Shown: positions 1 to 11,200 of the stretch, piece by piece
Layout: each line of letters opens with the position of its first letter
How positions within the stretch are numbered: position 1 is the first letter of the stretch
Source of the DNA: Pelargonium cotyledonis
Lineage: Eukaryota; Streptophyta; Magnoliopsida; Geraniales; Geraniaceae
NCBI GenBank assembly: GCA_036897625.1
Contig: JAYMTA010001119.1
Coordinates: 1 to 21,703, forward strand
DNA length: 21,703 bases
Direction of reading: 5' to 3'
Program-made: the position numbers and the translations under genes
Notes under the pieces: generated by a model
The model's database searches: none
The model's input: only the letters and a program-made list of their open reading frames with translations
Told to the model about the DNA's origin: nothing

Positions 1-104
1 ACTTTGTGTATATATTCGTCTATTCAATGAATAAAAATCATCGAGGAATTTACCTCCATATCTCCTCTCAGTTAAGATAAGGAAGAGAAGTGTTTGGAGA
101 GTAC

Positions 105-415
105 CTGTAAATGGCTTTTCAAATGGTACAAGGTCAAGCCCTTCATGCCCATTAGCCTCAACACTGACTTGGGAGTAGCTTCTGAATAACAAAAACAAAC
201 AAACCCAAATGAAACTACTAACCAACCCCATTCACTAACTAAAATGCAGTCAATTAGGACTTACTGTCAGGGCCGCCAAGTTTGGTGACAGCATTCACAA
301 ACCGATGATGAAGATCAGCTGTCCATCTGAGTCTTGGCTTGGAGTCTCTGGTCATCACATATCCAAAATTCCCTCCCCCCATACCATTGCTCCCATCACC
401 AAATATGCCCTCCAT
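105..415 (-). CDS. PHL11: MYB-CC/GARP transcription factor, PHL11-like (5' part; two exons)
   Basis: Plant DNA-binding transcription factor of the PHR1-like (MYB-CC) branch of the GARP superfamily, acting in the nucleus. Exon 1 is 415..265, starting at the ATG at 415; the longer open frame upstream opens with GTG, so it is not used. It ends in the middle of the AAA (Lys) codon at a GTAAGT donor. Exon 2 is 181..105, is 77 bp long and ends at a GTAC donor. The protein starts MEGIFGDG and then carries the GARP helices: PRLRWTADLHHRF (exon 1), then KATPKSVLRLMG and LTLYHLKSHLQ (exon 2), the family's recognition helix with the SHLQ motif. The MTRDSKPRLRWTADLH lead resembles PHL11 more than other PHLs, from remembered homologues. 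The coiled-coil (CC) domain would lie beyond the left edge; positions 1-104 read as intron. Family call is secure; subgroup is moderately sure. Confidence 0.88.
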
Positions 416-1630
416 AAAAGGCCTACACCACTTCCAACTTTCCAAAACACTCACTCCCTCAAATTATATATATACTTCAATTCTCCTCCTTTCCTTTTCC
501 CTTAAAAGCAAATTCCAAATTCTTGGAGCTGCTTTTTCTTTTCATCTTTCCCCTTTAAATCTCCATTTCTTTATTTTCACATCAGAAGAAGATCAATCCT
601 GGGAGGTCCCAAAAGCAAAAGACTAAAAGCTGGTGAGAGAATCAGCGGAGCGAAAAAGAGAGATGTGTAAGCAACAAGCCGCCGCGTTCCCCTGAAAGTG
701 CAAAAAAAGAATATATGTCGATGCTTGTGTGATGTGTCTATGTGACTTTCTTGTTGTTTACTTGTTTCTGGCGGATTCCAAGAAACAACTTCTATTTATT
801 TAGTAACATGATAGTCCAAAAGTAGTAAAATAACAACATGCACAAACCTACATGAGTACATGAACCTCACTCCACCATCCGTCTGAGATCAAGAAACCTA
901 GCTGAGGGGAATAGGAGAGGAGTGCCATGTAGATGCCAGCATGGAAAATTCGTTAGCACACGAGGGAATAGAATATTTGAGGAGTCACATGTCAAGCCCA
1001 GTGGGATGGTAGGAAAAAAAGTCATGTCCAAGAGACGTGGTGGTGGTGGTCCTGATGAACAAGGACAAGTTCAGAAATCTCCGCGAGGGGCGGGGGATTG
1101 GCGTTGACTGCAGAATATTCTATATCAGTTTATGGTTGAAACCCTCCAACCAGCCCCACCTTGAGAGAGAGAGAAAAAGAGTAATCAACGTCTAATATAG
1201 GCCAAAACTTGCAAGATTTAATAAAAGTAAAAGTGATACACACTCAAAACTACTTTTGAGTTGGAACTATGATGCATAAATTACACTAACAAAACTTTCT
1301 GGCATAGTACGCAGCAGGATGCTGCAAAATCATGGATTTTCGCCATGTTGGAATCATTATTTGCTTTAGCATCTCTGTTGTTACCAACTATTTGTCATAC
1401 AAGACAACCTCAAACCTTTTCGTAAGGTAGTCTCATTTAAATTCTTAACTAGTTTGTTTATTTTCTTCTCATCAGGCTCCCATGTTTTAAGCTAGTAGCC
1501 ATCCGCGTGGAATGGACACATCAAAGCAGGAGAAGATAAGCAAGTGGAAGGTCCAAAAGCAAACAAATAAGAGTCATTAGATGATGAAAACATGACAATT
1601 TGAAGAAACGTGAGAAAAAAAAAAGTGAAC
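416..1630. other. 5' leader, promoter and spacer upstream of the PHL-type gene
   Basis: No convincing gene is seen here. Positions 416-760 are probably the 5' leader of the PHL-type gene. Positions 800-1630 are likely promoter and spacer. Short open frames on the plus strand (for example 922-1107) show no recognisable domain. Confidence 0.5.
792..803 (-). promoter_or_regulatory. Possible TATA box of the PHL-type gene
   Basis: On the minus strand this reads CTAAATAAATAG, a TATA-like box about 380 bp upstream of the ATG at 415. It would place the transcription start near 760 and give a long 5' leader that is purine-rich on the transcribed strand (pyrimidine-rich on the plus strand around 480-560). 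No experimental support; other A/T stretches could serve. Confidence 0.3.
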
Positions 1631-1735
1631 CTGAAAGACATAGTGCTGATCCGAACGATCCACTGACAAGAAAACCTTTATTCTGTACATCTCCTGGCAT
1701 TTTTCTTCCATCAATCTTTCAAGGAAATCATCAAC
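1631..1735 (-). pseudogene. Orphan exon of a CobW/P47K C-terminal domain protein (gene fragment)
   Basis: A 105-bp segment on the minus strand, flanked by CAG at its start (TGATCAG before GTTGATG) and a GT after TTTCAG, translates as VDDFLERLMEEKCQEMYRIK followed by a stretch ending SDQHYVFQ. This matches the C-terminal domain of CobW-family (COG0523, GTPase-type metallochaperone) proteins, which typically read like VDDWLERLxEEKGxDLYRMKG and end QRYVFQGVH. The usual MKG is IKV here, and the continuation (GVH...) is not found downstream. No GTPase domain exons (Walker A, CxCC) are seen between this and CMT2. It is probably a captured or decayed exon. It could instead be an alternative 3' exon of something outside the window, but no linked exon is visible. 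Confidence 0.6.
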
Positions 1736-1835
1736 CTGATCAATCCTAGTAAAATTATATACATAAAACTCTATTCACAATTATCTTGCATAGAGGAGAA
1801 AGACAATGTGATATTTAGTATATTAGAATGAACAT

Positions 1836-1977
1836 TAATGTAGTGTTTACATTATAACTTTTGTCCAAAGATGGGAATGGGAATGAGATTCTCATTTTTC
1901 ATGTTTGGAATACGTGTCTGTTATGAGAATCTCATTCTCATTTCCTATCTAAATATTTCAATCCAAACACTACCTAA
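1836..1977. mobile_element. Tourist-like (PIF/Harbinger) MITE, about 136 bp
   Basis: The element spans 1839-1974 and is flanked by TAA on both sides (1836-1838 and 1975-1977), the 3-bp TWA target duplication of PIF/Harbinger elements. Its ends are inverted: TGTAGTGTTTACATT at the left, and GGTAGTGTTTGGATT reading in from the right (12 of 15 match). Inside, a second inverted pair (about 1872-1893 and 1921-1945, GAATGAGATTCTCAT-like) makes the element strongly palindromic. There is no coding capacity, so it is non-autonomous. It lies just beyond the 3' end of CMT2. Confidence 0.72.
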
Positions 1978-2208
1978 TTCATCGAAGGAGCCTGCTAGTT
2001 GATTATAAATGGAAGCCACACTGAATCTCAGTCAGTTATTCCACATCTAAATTTGATATCCAGGAAACCAAACATTTGATACAATAAAACACATTTCTGG
2101 CCAGATATTTGGCATGACAGTGCATATTCGGCTGAACAGTCTGAAAATTGAGCCATGGGCACTGCCAATGCACAAAATTAAAAGGTCGTACACAATAATG
2201 AATATAAA

Positions 2209-5200
2209 TCAGTTCTCTGGATCATTGATCCTTTCCATCTGAATGAGCGACGCCTCCTTGCCAGTTTTGTTCATGTCAACCTCAGTAATATGAAAGTTAT
2301 TTGACTGAGGAAACTTCAGGGGCTTAAGCATGAATGGTACCTCCTCCTCAGTTGTTTGAATGTCATCCCCCGTAAAAGGAATGCTATTTGACATAGGAAA
2401 CTGTAGAAGATCAAGGATAGGCGCCTCCTCTTCAGTTGTTTGAATCCCATCCCCTGCAAAACGAATGTTATTTGACTCAGGAAACGGCAGGAGATTAAAC
2501 ATGGACGTCTCCTCTTCAGTTGTTTGAATGTCATCCCCTGTATAATGAATGTTATTTGACGGAGGAAACTGCAGGAGATCAAGCAGCAGGGGCACATCTT
2601 CGGCTTTTTGAATGTCATCCCCCGTGAAATGAATGTTATTTGACTGAGGAAACTTCAGAAGATCAAGCATGATTGGTGCCTCCTCTTCAGTTTTTCGAAT
2701 GTCACCCCCCGCGAAGTGATTGTTTGTTGACTGAGGAAACTTCGGGAGATCAAGCATGAGTGCCACCTCCTCTTCAGTTTTTTCAATGTTATCCCCCGTT
2801 AACTTAACCATATTTGACTGAGCTGGGAGATCAAGTATCAGTGGCACTTCCTCTTCAGGTTTTTGAATGTCATCCCCCGTAGAAGGAATGTTGTTTAACT
2901 GAGGAAACTGTGGGAGATCAAGCAAGAGTTGTGCCTCCTCTTCAGTTTTTTCAATGTTATTCCCTGTAAAATTGATGTTATTTGCCTCCTCAGATTTCTT
3001 AATGTCATCCCTCAAGAAATGAATGTTATTTGATTGAGAAAACTTTGGAAGATCAAGCATGAGTGGTGCCTCCTCTTCAATTTTTTTAATATCATCCCCC
3101 TTGAAGTGAATGTTCTTTGACCGAGGAAACTTTGGAAGATCCAGCATAAGTGGTGCCTCTACAGTTTTTTCATTGTCATCCACAGTAAAATGAACAATAT
3201 TTGACTGAGGTGGGAGATCAAGTATGAGTGGCACTTCCTCTTCAGGTTTTTTAATACCATCCCCTGTAGAAGGAATGTTGTTTGACTGAGGACACTTCAG
3301 GAGATCAAGCATGAGTGGCGCCTCCTCTTCAGTTTTTTGAATGCCACCTTCCATAAAATGAATGTCATTTGACTGAGGAAACTCTGGGAGATCAAGTATG
3401 AGTGTTGCCTCCTCTTCAGGTTTTTGAATGTCATCCCCCGCAGATGGAATGTTATTTAACTGAGAACCATTCGGGAAGTCAAGCATGAGTGGCGCCTCCT
3501 CTTCAGTTTTTTTAATGTCACCCTCCGTAAAATGAATGTTATTTGACTGAGGAAACTTTGGAAGATCAAGTATGAGTGTCGCCTCCTCTTCAGGTTTTTG
3601 AACATCATCCCCCGCAGAAGGAATTTTATTTGACTGAGAACACTTTGGGAGATCAAGCATGAGTGGTACTGCCTCTTCAGGTTTTTGAATGTCGTCTTCC
3701 ATAGAAGGAATGTTATTTGACTGAGATAACTTAGAGGGGTCATGAATGAATGGTGGCTCACATTCAGTGTTTTGAATGTCATCCCCAGTCAATTGATTGT
3801 TATTCGATGCAGTTAGGGTTGGGGAGAGAGTCACAAGGGGCCCATTACCACTCGGTTTCTGAATGTTTTCCAAAGTGAATTGAATGTTAGTGGAGTAAGA
3901 AAACTTAGGGGGGAGGGTCATCAGAGGCTCGTTACCACCCAGTTTTTGAAATGCCATCCCCAGTGCATATCCTAGTGCTCGTGCCACAGGAACAGCAACT
4001 GCATTTCCAATCTGACGGTACCTGCATACATTAAACAAAGATAGAGTTCACCGCAGGTAAAATCCATAACTTCTGAGTGTATATATTAAAGCACCAAAAT
4101 CAACATTTTAAAAAAAATAATAATCTAACTAGAAAAACCACAGTATTCCAAGTGTGAAAGGCCGCACCTCTCTCTAACAGTTCCATAAAATCTATAATAA
4201 TCTGGAAAGCCCTGCAACCTTGCATATTCTCGTATTGTGAGGACTCGATCCTGCTCTGGATGCAATGCTGCCTACAGAAACTCAAATACTTCAGCAATGT
4301 CTTGGATATGTGATTTTGCTATTCAATAGAACTAGAGCAAGGAGATACCTGGTTGCGATGATTTGGGAAAGTCACTACGGTTGGCACAGTCTCATCCCAC
4401 CATAATCTCGCAAATGGTCTACACAAAATAATGTTTCAGAAATACAAAGCAAGAGAAAATATAGGAAAGTGTTGCAGGAAGAAAAATACATCTAACCTCT
4501 TGGACTTTCCTTGTTCGAAGGTGAAGACAAAATCTGGTATCTACATAAAAGAGACAGAATTATGTATCGGTACTACTAATTCATTCTGCTCCAACTTAAA
4601 GTTCCATTTTTGCAAGGAACCGGAAGAAAATTACTTCTATTTCATGATAGCCTCAGTTTTTTTATTACTCGGTCAATTTGATATCATTCCAATCCTTCCA
4701 ACATGTTTTATATCCTAAGAACTCAAGTATTTTACAGCTTGATCTTCCTGGGTTAGACTTGTTCATACTTTTGTAAAGCTGTATGATATGTTTCTGAATT
4801 GCCAGTTACCTTTAGTTGCCTCGTGCTAAAAGAAAATCCTGTTCATATTCACAATACATATAGCACAGTGTCCAACACATATTGTGTGATTAGTTTTGTC
4901 TCAGTATCCCATGCAAGGATCACTGTAACATAAGTTAAGCAACAAAGAACCTAGGTGACATTTGCATGGATAGAGGATATTAAGGAAACAATTTGTGGTG
5001 GGGAAATTTTAATAAAAACTAGCACCAACCATTGGTTTTCCAGATGCCAACAATATTTGCTCCTTTGCTGCATCTCGTCGGACTACATTATCACTTCCTA
5101 CCACCACACCAGGGAGATCCCTAAAATTTGCTCCCTACAAAACTGTTAAATTAGAAACAACAGATCAGGGTAGCAAGTACAGCATGTATGAAGTTTTATT

Positions 5201-8200
5201 TGTCTAACCTTTCTTTTTGGAATTAGGCAAACTCGTAAATAATTATCTTCAGACAACGGATAAGGTCGATGATCATAAAGTGGAACTTCTTCCGGTTTTC
5301 CCAGGAATCCAGAATCAGTCATCTCTATAAAACAGAAACACGAAGAGGGGGTCCCAACACAGTAATTGTCAGTGTGTATATCTTCATAATCATCTTATCC
5401 CACCCATGTAACTTATGATTCTGTGAGTACATAAGGTTGTTGCTTAATATATCATGTTAACTTAGTCATCATTCGTATCGTCAATAGTGAAGGTAAATGT
5501 TATTGATTAAGCAATAGAACTTCACCCACAATTAAATGTCAAATATAGCACTGACCAAACCTAATGATTACAAAACACTATTAGCACATGTCTTTGGTAA
5601 CCGAACATGCAGAAGCCTATGTTAAGTATTGATGAATGATAATGTGTTACCCAACTATGCATCTGCATTAAAATATAATATATTGCATACCTGATGAAGC
5701 ATCATAATATCCATAATGGATGTATCAACATTTTCTCTACAAAACACTACAGAGCTCTATTGCTCAAATTGCAGTCTTCGGACTATCAGCTATATGATTC
5801 TTTAGTCAATTTAGTCTTTTCATTACATAGTATCCAAGAAATGGGCCTTTTGGTTTTACTATCATAAAAATGATTTATTATACATACATACATATATATA
5901 TGTGTGTGTGTATATATATATATATACATACATACATACATATATAATTTCTCATTCACTCCTAAACTGGTCATAACTCATAAATACACAAGACAACCCT
6001 ACGTGTAAAGGTTGGTTCATGGTTGAGGCCAGGAGGTTCAGAATTAATATGAATTAAGAACCCTATGATGCATTTTTTGTATGGGGAAATTTTCTGCCCT
6101 AATGCTTTTTTTTTTCTTTTTTTAGACTAATTAAGTTTTTTTTTTTTTCCTAGCTGAGCTACACAATAGGGGGTAGCTCTCCCCTGTACCCCACCCCACC
6201 CGACGCAATGGGATTAGAACCCACGACCTCCTACATGGAGATGTGAGTCTTGACCATTGCGCCATCCCCTAGGGGACACCCTAATGCTTTTAATTTCCAT
6301 AAACCAATGGTTAATTATGTGTAGCTGCAATAAGGTTGCAGATTGGAAGCATCACAGTTCATGGAATTCTCAGGCATTATAAATTGCAGCAGTACATAAT
6401 CCAGCCGAGGAACAGCAACATATCTTGGATCTTTTTTATTACTGTTAGGAAGGGGAATATGTTGAATTTTTTTGGCATCTTACATGATCGTCTGCAAATC
6501 CATGATGATCGGCAGTGGAATGGGAGACGTCTAGTTAGAAAATATGTCATTAAAATAAGCTCTTAATTTTGCAGTTCAAAGACAAATTATTACCATGTTT
6601 ACTTGACCTTATATATCTTTGAAACTCAGTTTGTGGAGGCTTTTCATACGACATTTGATCGCGATTTTCATTGTTGGTAACCTACAGTATCATAAAATGT
6701 AAAATATAGTCAAATTGAATCAATATATCAAATTTAATAAATCAAAGATATGATGAAAAGTACTTCAGGAAGATCAGAAATAGCATCTTCAATAACAAGA
6801 GCTTTTTCTAGATGATCACGTGGTTGGTCTTCATCGTATGCAACAGTATTGCGCTGCAGCATAAACGGAAAATAAATTAAGATACTGTAATGTGGGTTCA
6901 AATAACCTATTTCCTTACCAATACAATCGCCATTACCTCAAACTCAGCTGGAGGCCAATATCGAACAATAACATCATGTGTAGGAAGTGGAAACTGGGGT
7001 AGTTTCTGCAAGTAAAGAATAAAACATACACAAGAATTATGCTGTGTTCATTTTGGCACCACTTGACCGAAGCAATTCAATTCCATTCCACAAAGAGACA
7101 TTAACCAAAGTGATTGAAGATTATTGGAAACATGGGATTATTTATGTATATTAGAGATGCTGGTCTAATTTTCCAGTTTGATGAAGACTTCAATACCCAA
7201 GTCAACATTTCTATTTAAAACATCCAAAGAGAAAAGTACTCACCTCACTAGGATGGGCTCCCCAAAGGAAAAAACGCAACCGAAATTGTGGAAGGCCATA
7301 ACAGCCAGCTGCCATAATTCCAAGACGTGCTTGGTACTTCATACATGCCAAACGACTTAATGCATATCGTCCCAGAGAAGCATTATCAAATCTTAAAATA
7401 TCAACTACATTTTCCATCAATACATATTTCGGCTTTAAGAATTGCACTATGTCCATAAAGACTATTATTTGACGATTTCTTTCATCAGCCAGTGGGGAAT
7501 CAATATTTCTGAAGCGATTATAACCACTAATCCCTTGGCATGGAGGGCCACCACAAATAACATCTACATCACCCTGTATTTTATCAGTTAATTAGGGTAA
7601 GAAAATTGATAGAAAAGATATCAAAATAAAAGCAATACTTCGTGGAACTAAACATATAGCTTGCACAATCAGTGAAATGAAACTTACCGGAAGTGGCAAG
7701 ATCTTGGATTTTAATCCTGTTCTTACAAAGTCTTGTATTCGCTCTTGGCAGTTACTGAGAATGAATTTGAATTAGTAATAATTTTACCACTCCAGGTGAA
7801 GCAAAAAATTATAAGCATAGGAGTGCACCTTAACCCCTCAACTGGTTCCCATGTATCTTCACTTGCACTGTAACCCTTCCAACGCACCTAAACAAATAGC
7901 TATGAATTATAAAACAAAAGTAATATGAATTATAATTCCAAATGCAATAAAATAAAACACATAGGCAAACATACTGCCACATGTCACTGCCTTATATAGG
8001 CTTTGGTAGTTGCATATGGCAACCAAATATGAACTCATACTTCTGAACCACCCATATTCATTTATAGCAACTTAGGTTTTCCCATATAATAAGGATGTTT
8101 ATACAATATAGAAGTATCTAAATGAAAGCTCTCCGGATACAATATAGTATTATATTATACAATCCTTGCAGTTGAAGGATCTGTGCCAGGGATATGTTTA

Positions 8201-11200
8201 GTATGCAGTGAAAGGTTCCCCAGGATGTTGTGTAATTTCTGTATATTCAAACCCAATTGATCCATTCAAAACAAATTAAAACATGGAATATTAATTATGA
8301 TAATATTTGTGCTTGCTTCTGCCTAGTAATTCATGTAATCAGCCTCATGTTTTTGTCCAGCACCATAAGCCTAATACTTTGTATGATAAAAGCATAATAT
8401 CCATACTGATATCAAAGATAATGTGTTCGCTGATAGAAGAACTGACCAAAGTATCACATGATGAACTACAAATTAAACAGTTTATTGTGTAAATTGTGGG
8501 AACCTTGTCCATTGGGCGCCTTTTTCTATTTACTGTTATAGATAAAGATGAACTCGAAGAGGAAAACCCAATGGAAAAAATATGTGTGTGTGTGTGTGTG
8601 TGTTTAATAATGTTAAAGACTATCAACACAGAAGAAATGATGATATAGACTAACCATGTAGTGATCTACTTAACATAATACCCACTTTAAGTTTTGTACC
8701 TTAAATTTAATCCCACGCTTGCCTGTCTCCTCAGGATCACCATAGCAAATATCAACTAGCCTTGAAACTTCGAATTCACCATTAGAATCCTTATCCTCAC
8801 TTAGTGAATTTTCATCATCACGTACTGCTTGCAATGTCATTGATCTTGATTGATGTACGCTCTTAACATCATTATTGGCGTAACGTTTGTATAACTTTTC
8901 CCATGCCTTCAATAGTTCCAGAAAATCCTCAGCAGAGTCATTTCTAGCCTATACAAAGAAGCACAATGTTATTACAGAATATATTGAGATGTTCTGGAAC
9001 TTGGTAGTTATCTAATCACTCACATGTATCTCCGGATGATTCAATTTCAAGCTTTCACATGCAGATATATTACTGTCCAGGGCCCATCTCTAAAATAAAG
9101 GGTAGGATTTAAGCACATCAGGCTACAGAACCAATAGAGGAAGCTTAGCTGCAGTACGTAGTCCACCCAAAATGAACCTTAATAAGTTATCGACAGTACC
9201 GTGACAAGATTAACACCCGAATTTTTGGCACCAAGGCACAGTCCAGTTGACATTCCACCACAGCCAGAATACAGATCCAATAGAACTAACTCTCCTTCAA
9301 AAGTTTCACAGCTTTGCTTATTCTTCAATAACCTTGTAGTGGCCATTGTAGTTGTAGGGTTATTCTCAGTGCAATTGATTGGTGATAAATCACAGCTCTT
9401 AACAGAATGATCTGAAGAAAATTAAAAAGGAACATCAAGCAGGTCAATCTCAAGGATTTAATGCAAAGGTTCTAAATACTTCACTACAAATTTAGTTTGG
9501 CGAAGAGTCTTAACATTTTGTAGGATAACAAGACTGTTTCAGGAAATGACAGAGTCAGAACATCTCAAAATGTATACCATTTACATATCCCCGGTAAACT
9601 ATTTTAAGAGGCGTATTAATGTATATGAACCAATATAACTGGCCAATTTACAAGGATCCTGGAACTATTAGAATCAAACAGTTAGATCATCAATGTTTAG
9701 ATACAACTACCAGCAGAAAATTGAACAATTTTGAGATGAGTTCTGCCAGGTGCCAGCCTCTTAGCCAAACTGTTAAAAAGCATAAATACTCTTTTACTAT
9801 AGACATTTCATGATTTCAACTTCCGTATTAACACAAATTAAACTCTGCTTTGAGGTCTACCAATTTCACCTAAATGCCTTTACATTCATCCGACGATAAC
9901 TTTGGCAAGAAATATGACTAAAATCATATGTCGTGAATTCCATTATGAAAAAAAAAACTAACCATGGATACTAAGGGATGTGATTATGTGAACAGAACAC
10001 TCCAAGAAAGATATCAGATCATGCCTAATATCTAGTTTAGCTGATTCTGAACTACCAGGGATCAGTGGCCATTTACCTCCACAAAACTACTCTCTTAACT
10101 CTTTCCGGAAAAAAAAAAAAAAAAAGGAATTGTTGCTTCCAAACCATACAATATAATAAATGAGCCAAACAGCCTATAGAAAGTCATAAGCTATAGCAAT
10201 ATCGAAAGAATTTGAAATAGAGATAAAAGGCTAACTATGCCAGCAGGCAGCAACTTATCAGTTGCCTCAGGCTCGCTGCTTAAACAAATAAGTTAAATGA
10301 TTCCAATTAGCAACCTATTCTAGCTTTTAACAACAACGTGTAATATTTTTCTAACATGAATTAAGAGTAGCAATCTAAACCAATATATACTATTAGAAAC
10401 TAAAGTATGCTGACTGGGTTGTACTTTGGATACTGGTAGAAATGAGTAAGTACCTATACAAATATTACAGACAACAAAAATAAAAAAATTCACACTTCTC
10501 ATAAGATAAAAGAATAGCAATTATTAGCTTTTAATAACATAACAATACGAATCTACTAACCAGGTAGCATAGTACGAAATGTAGAATATTCAACACAGTA
10601 CTCCATATCAAAATAGAAACCAGATGACGGAATAAAGTTTGGTTTTGAACCAATCTGCAACACATTAACAAATATTAATAATTCCACCAGTGTAAGAGGC
10701 TACTCTGGTAAAACAATAGGGACAAAGATGCCCACAATCCATCCACAGATTTCAAATATACCACAAATGCAATCTAAAAGCAAAATACAGCATAAGCTAG
10801 AGTGCTAGACATCAAGATAGAAGCATACCGTTGGCAATATTTGTACAACGCTGACTTTTGAAAGAATGCAATCTATTAAATTATCATTCATTACAGTAGA
10901 ATAGAACAACCGCTTCTTGTCATGAAATTCGGCTTCTTTAATAACCTGAGAAATGAATAAGAAAAACATAAAATACCAAGATAAATAAATAATATCTTAC
11001 AATAAATAAACAAAACTCAACAAGAACCATGTACTCACTGTATCTTCAACTTTATAAAACCACTGGACCCTAAAATAATTTTCTCCATCAGTTGTTTTGA
11101 AAAATTCTATTATCCTGCCAATATGTTTTTCTCCTCCATCACCCTGCAACAATTGCTTAAGACGCAATTAGACAACATAAATAACAAGGTATTTTCTAAT

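Noticed and set aside
922..1107. Plus-strand small protein of 61 aa
   Set aside because: No recognisable domain and no supporting promoter or splice signals; it lies in spacer DNA.
2316..3782. Two minus-strand open frames of about 100 codons inside the CMT2 repeat array
   Set aside because: They are shadows. The repeat unit is a multiple of three bases and lacks stops in another frame, so an alternate frame stays open by periodicity alone.
5786..5974. Minus-strand ORF of 62 aa with Tyr/His runs
   Set aside because: It is a translation of the TA/TG microsatellite in CMT2 intron 17.
6173..6275. tRNA gene on the minus strand
   Set aside because: Boxes A and B are present, but the acceptor stem does not pair and an A-rich tail and target duplication follow, so it is a SINE.
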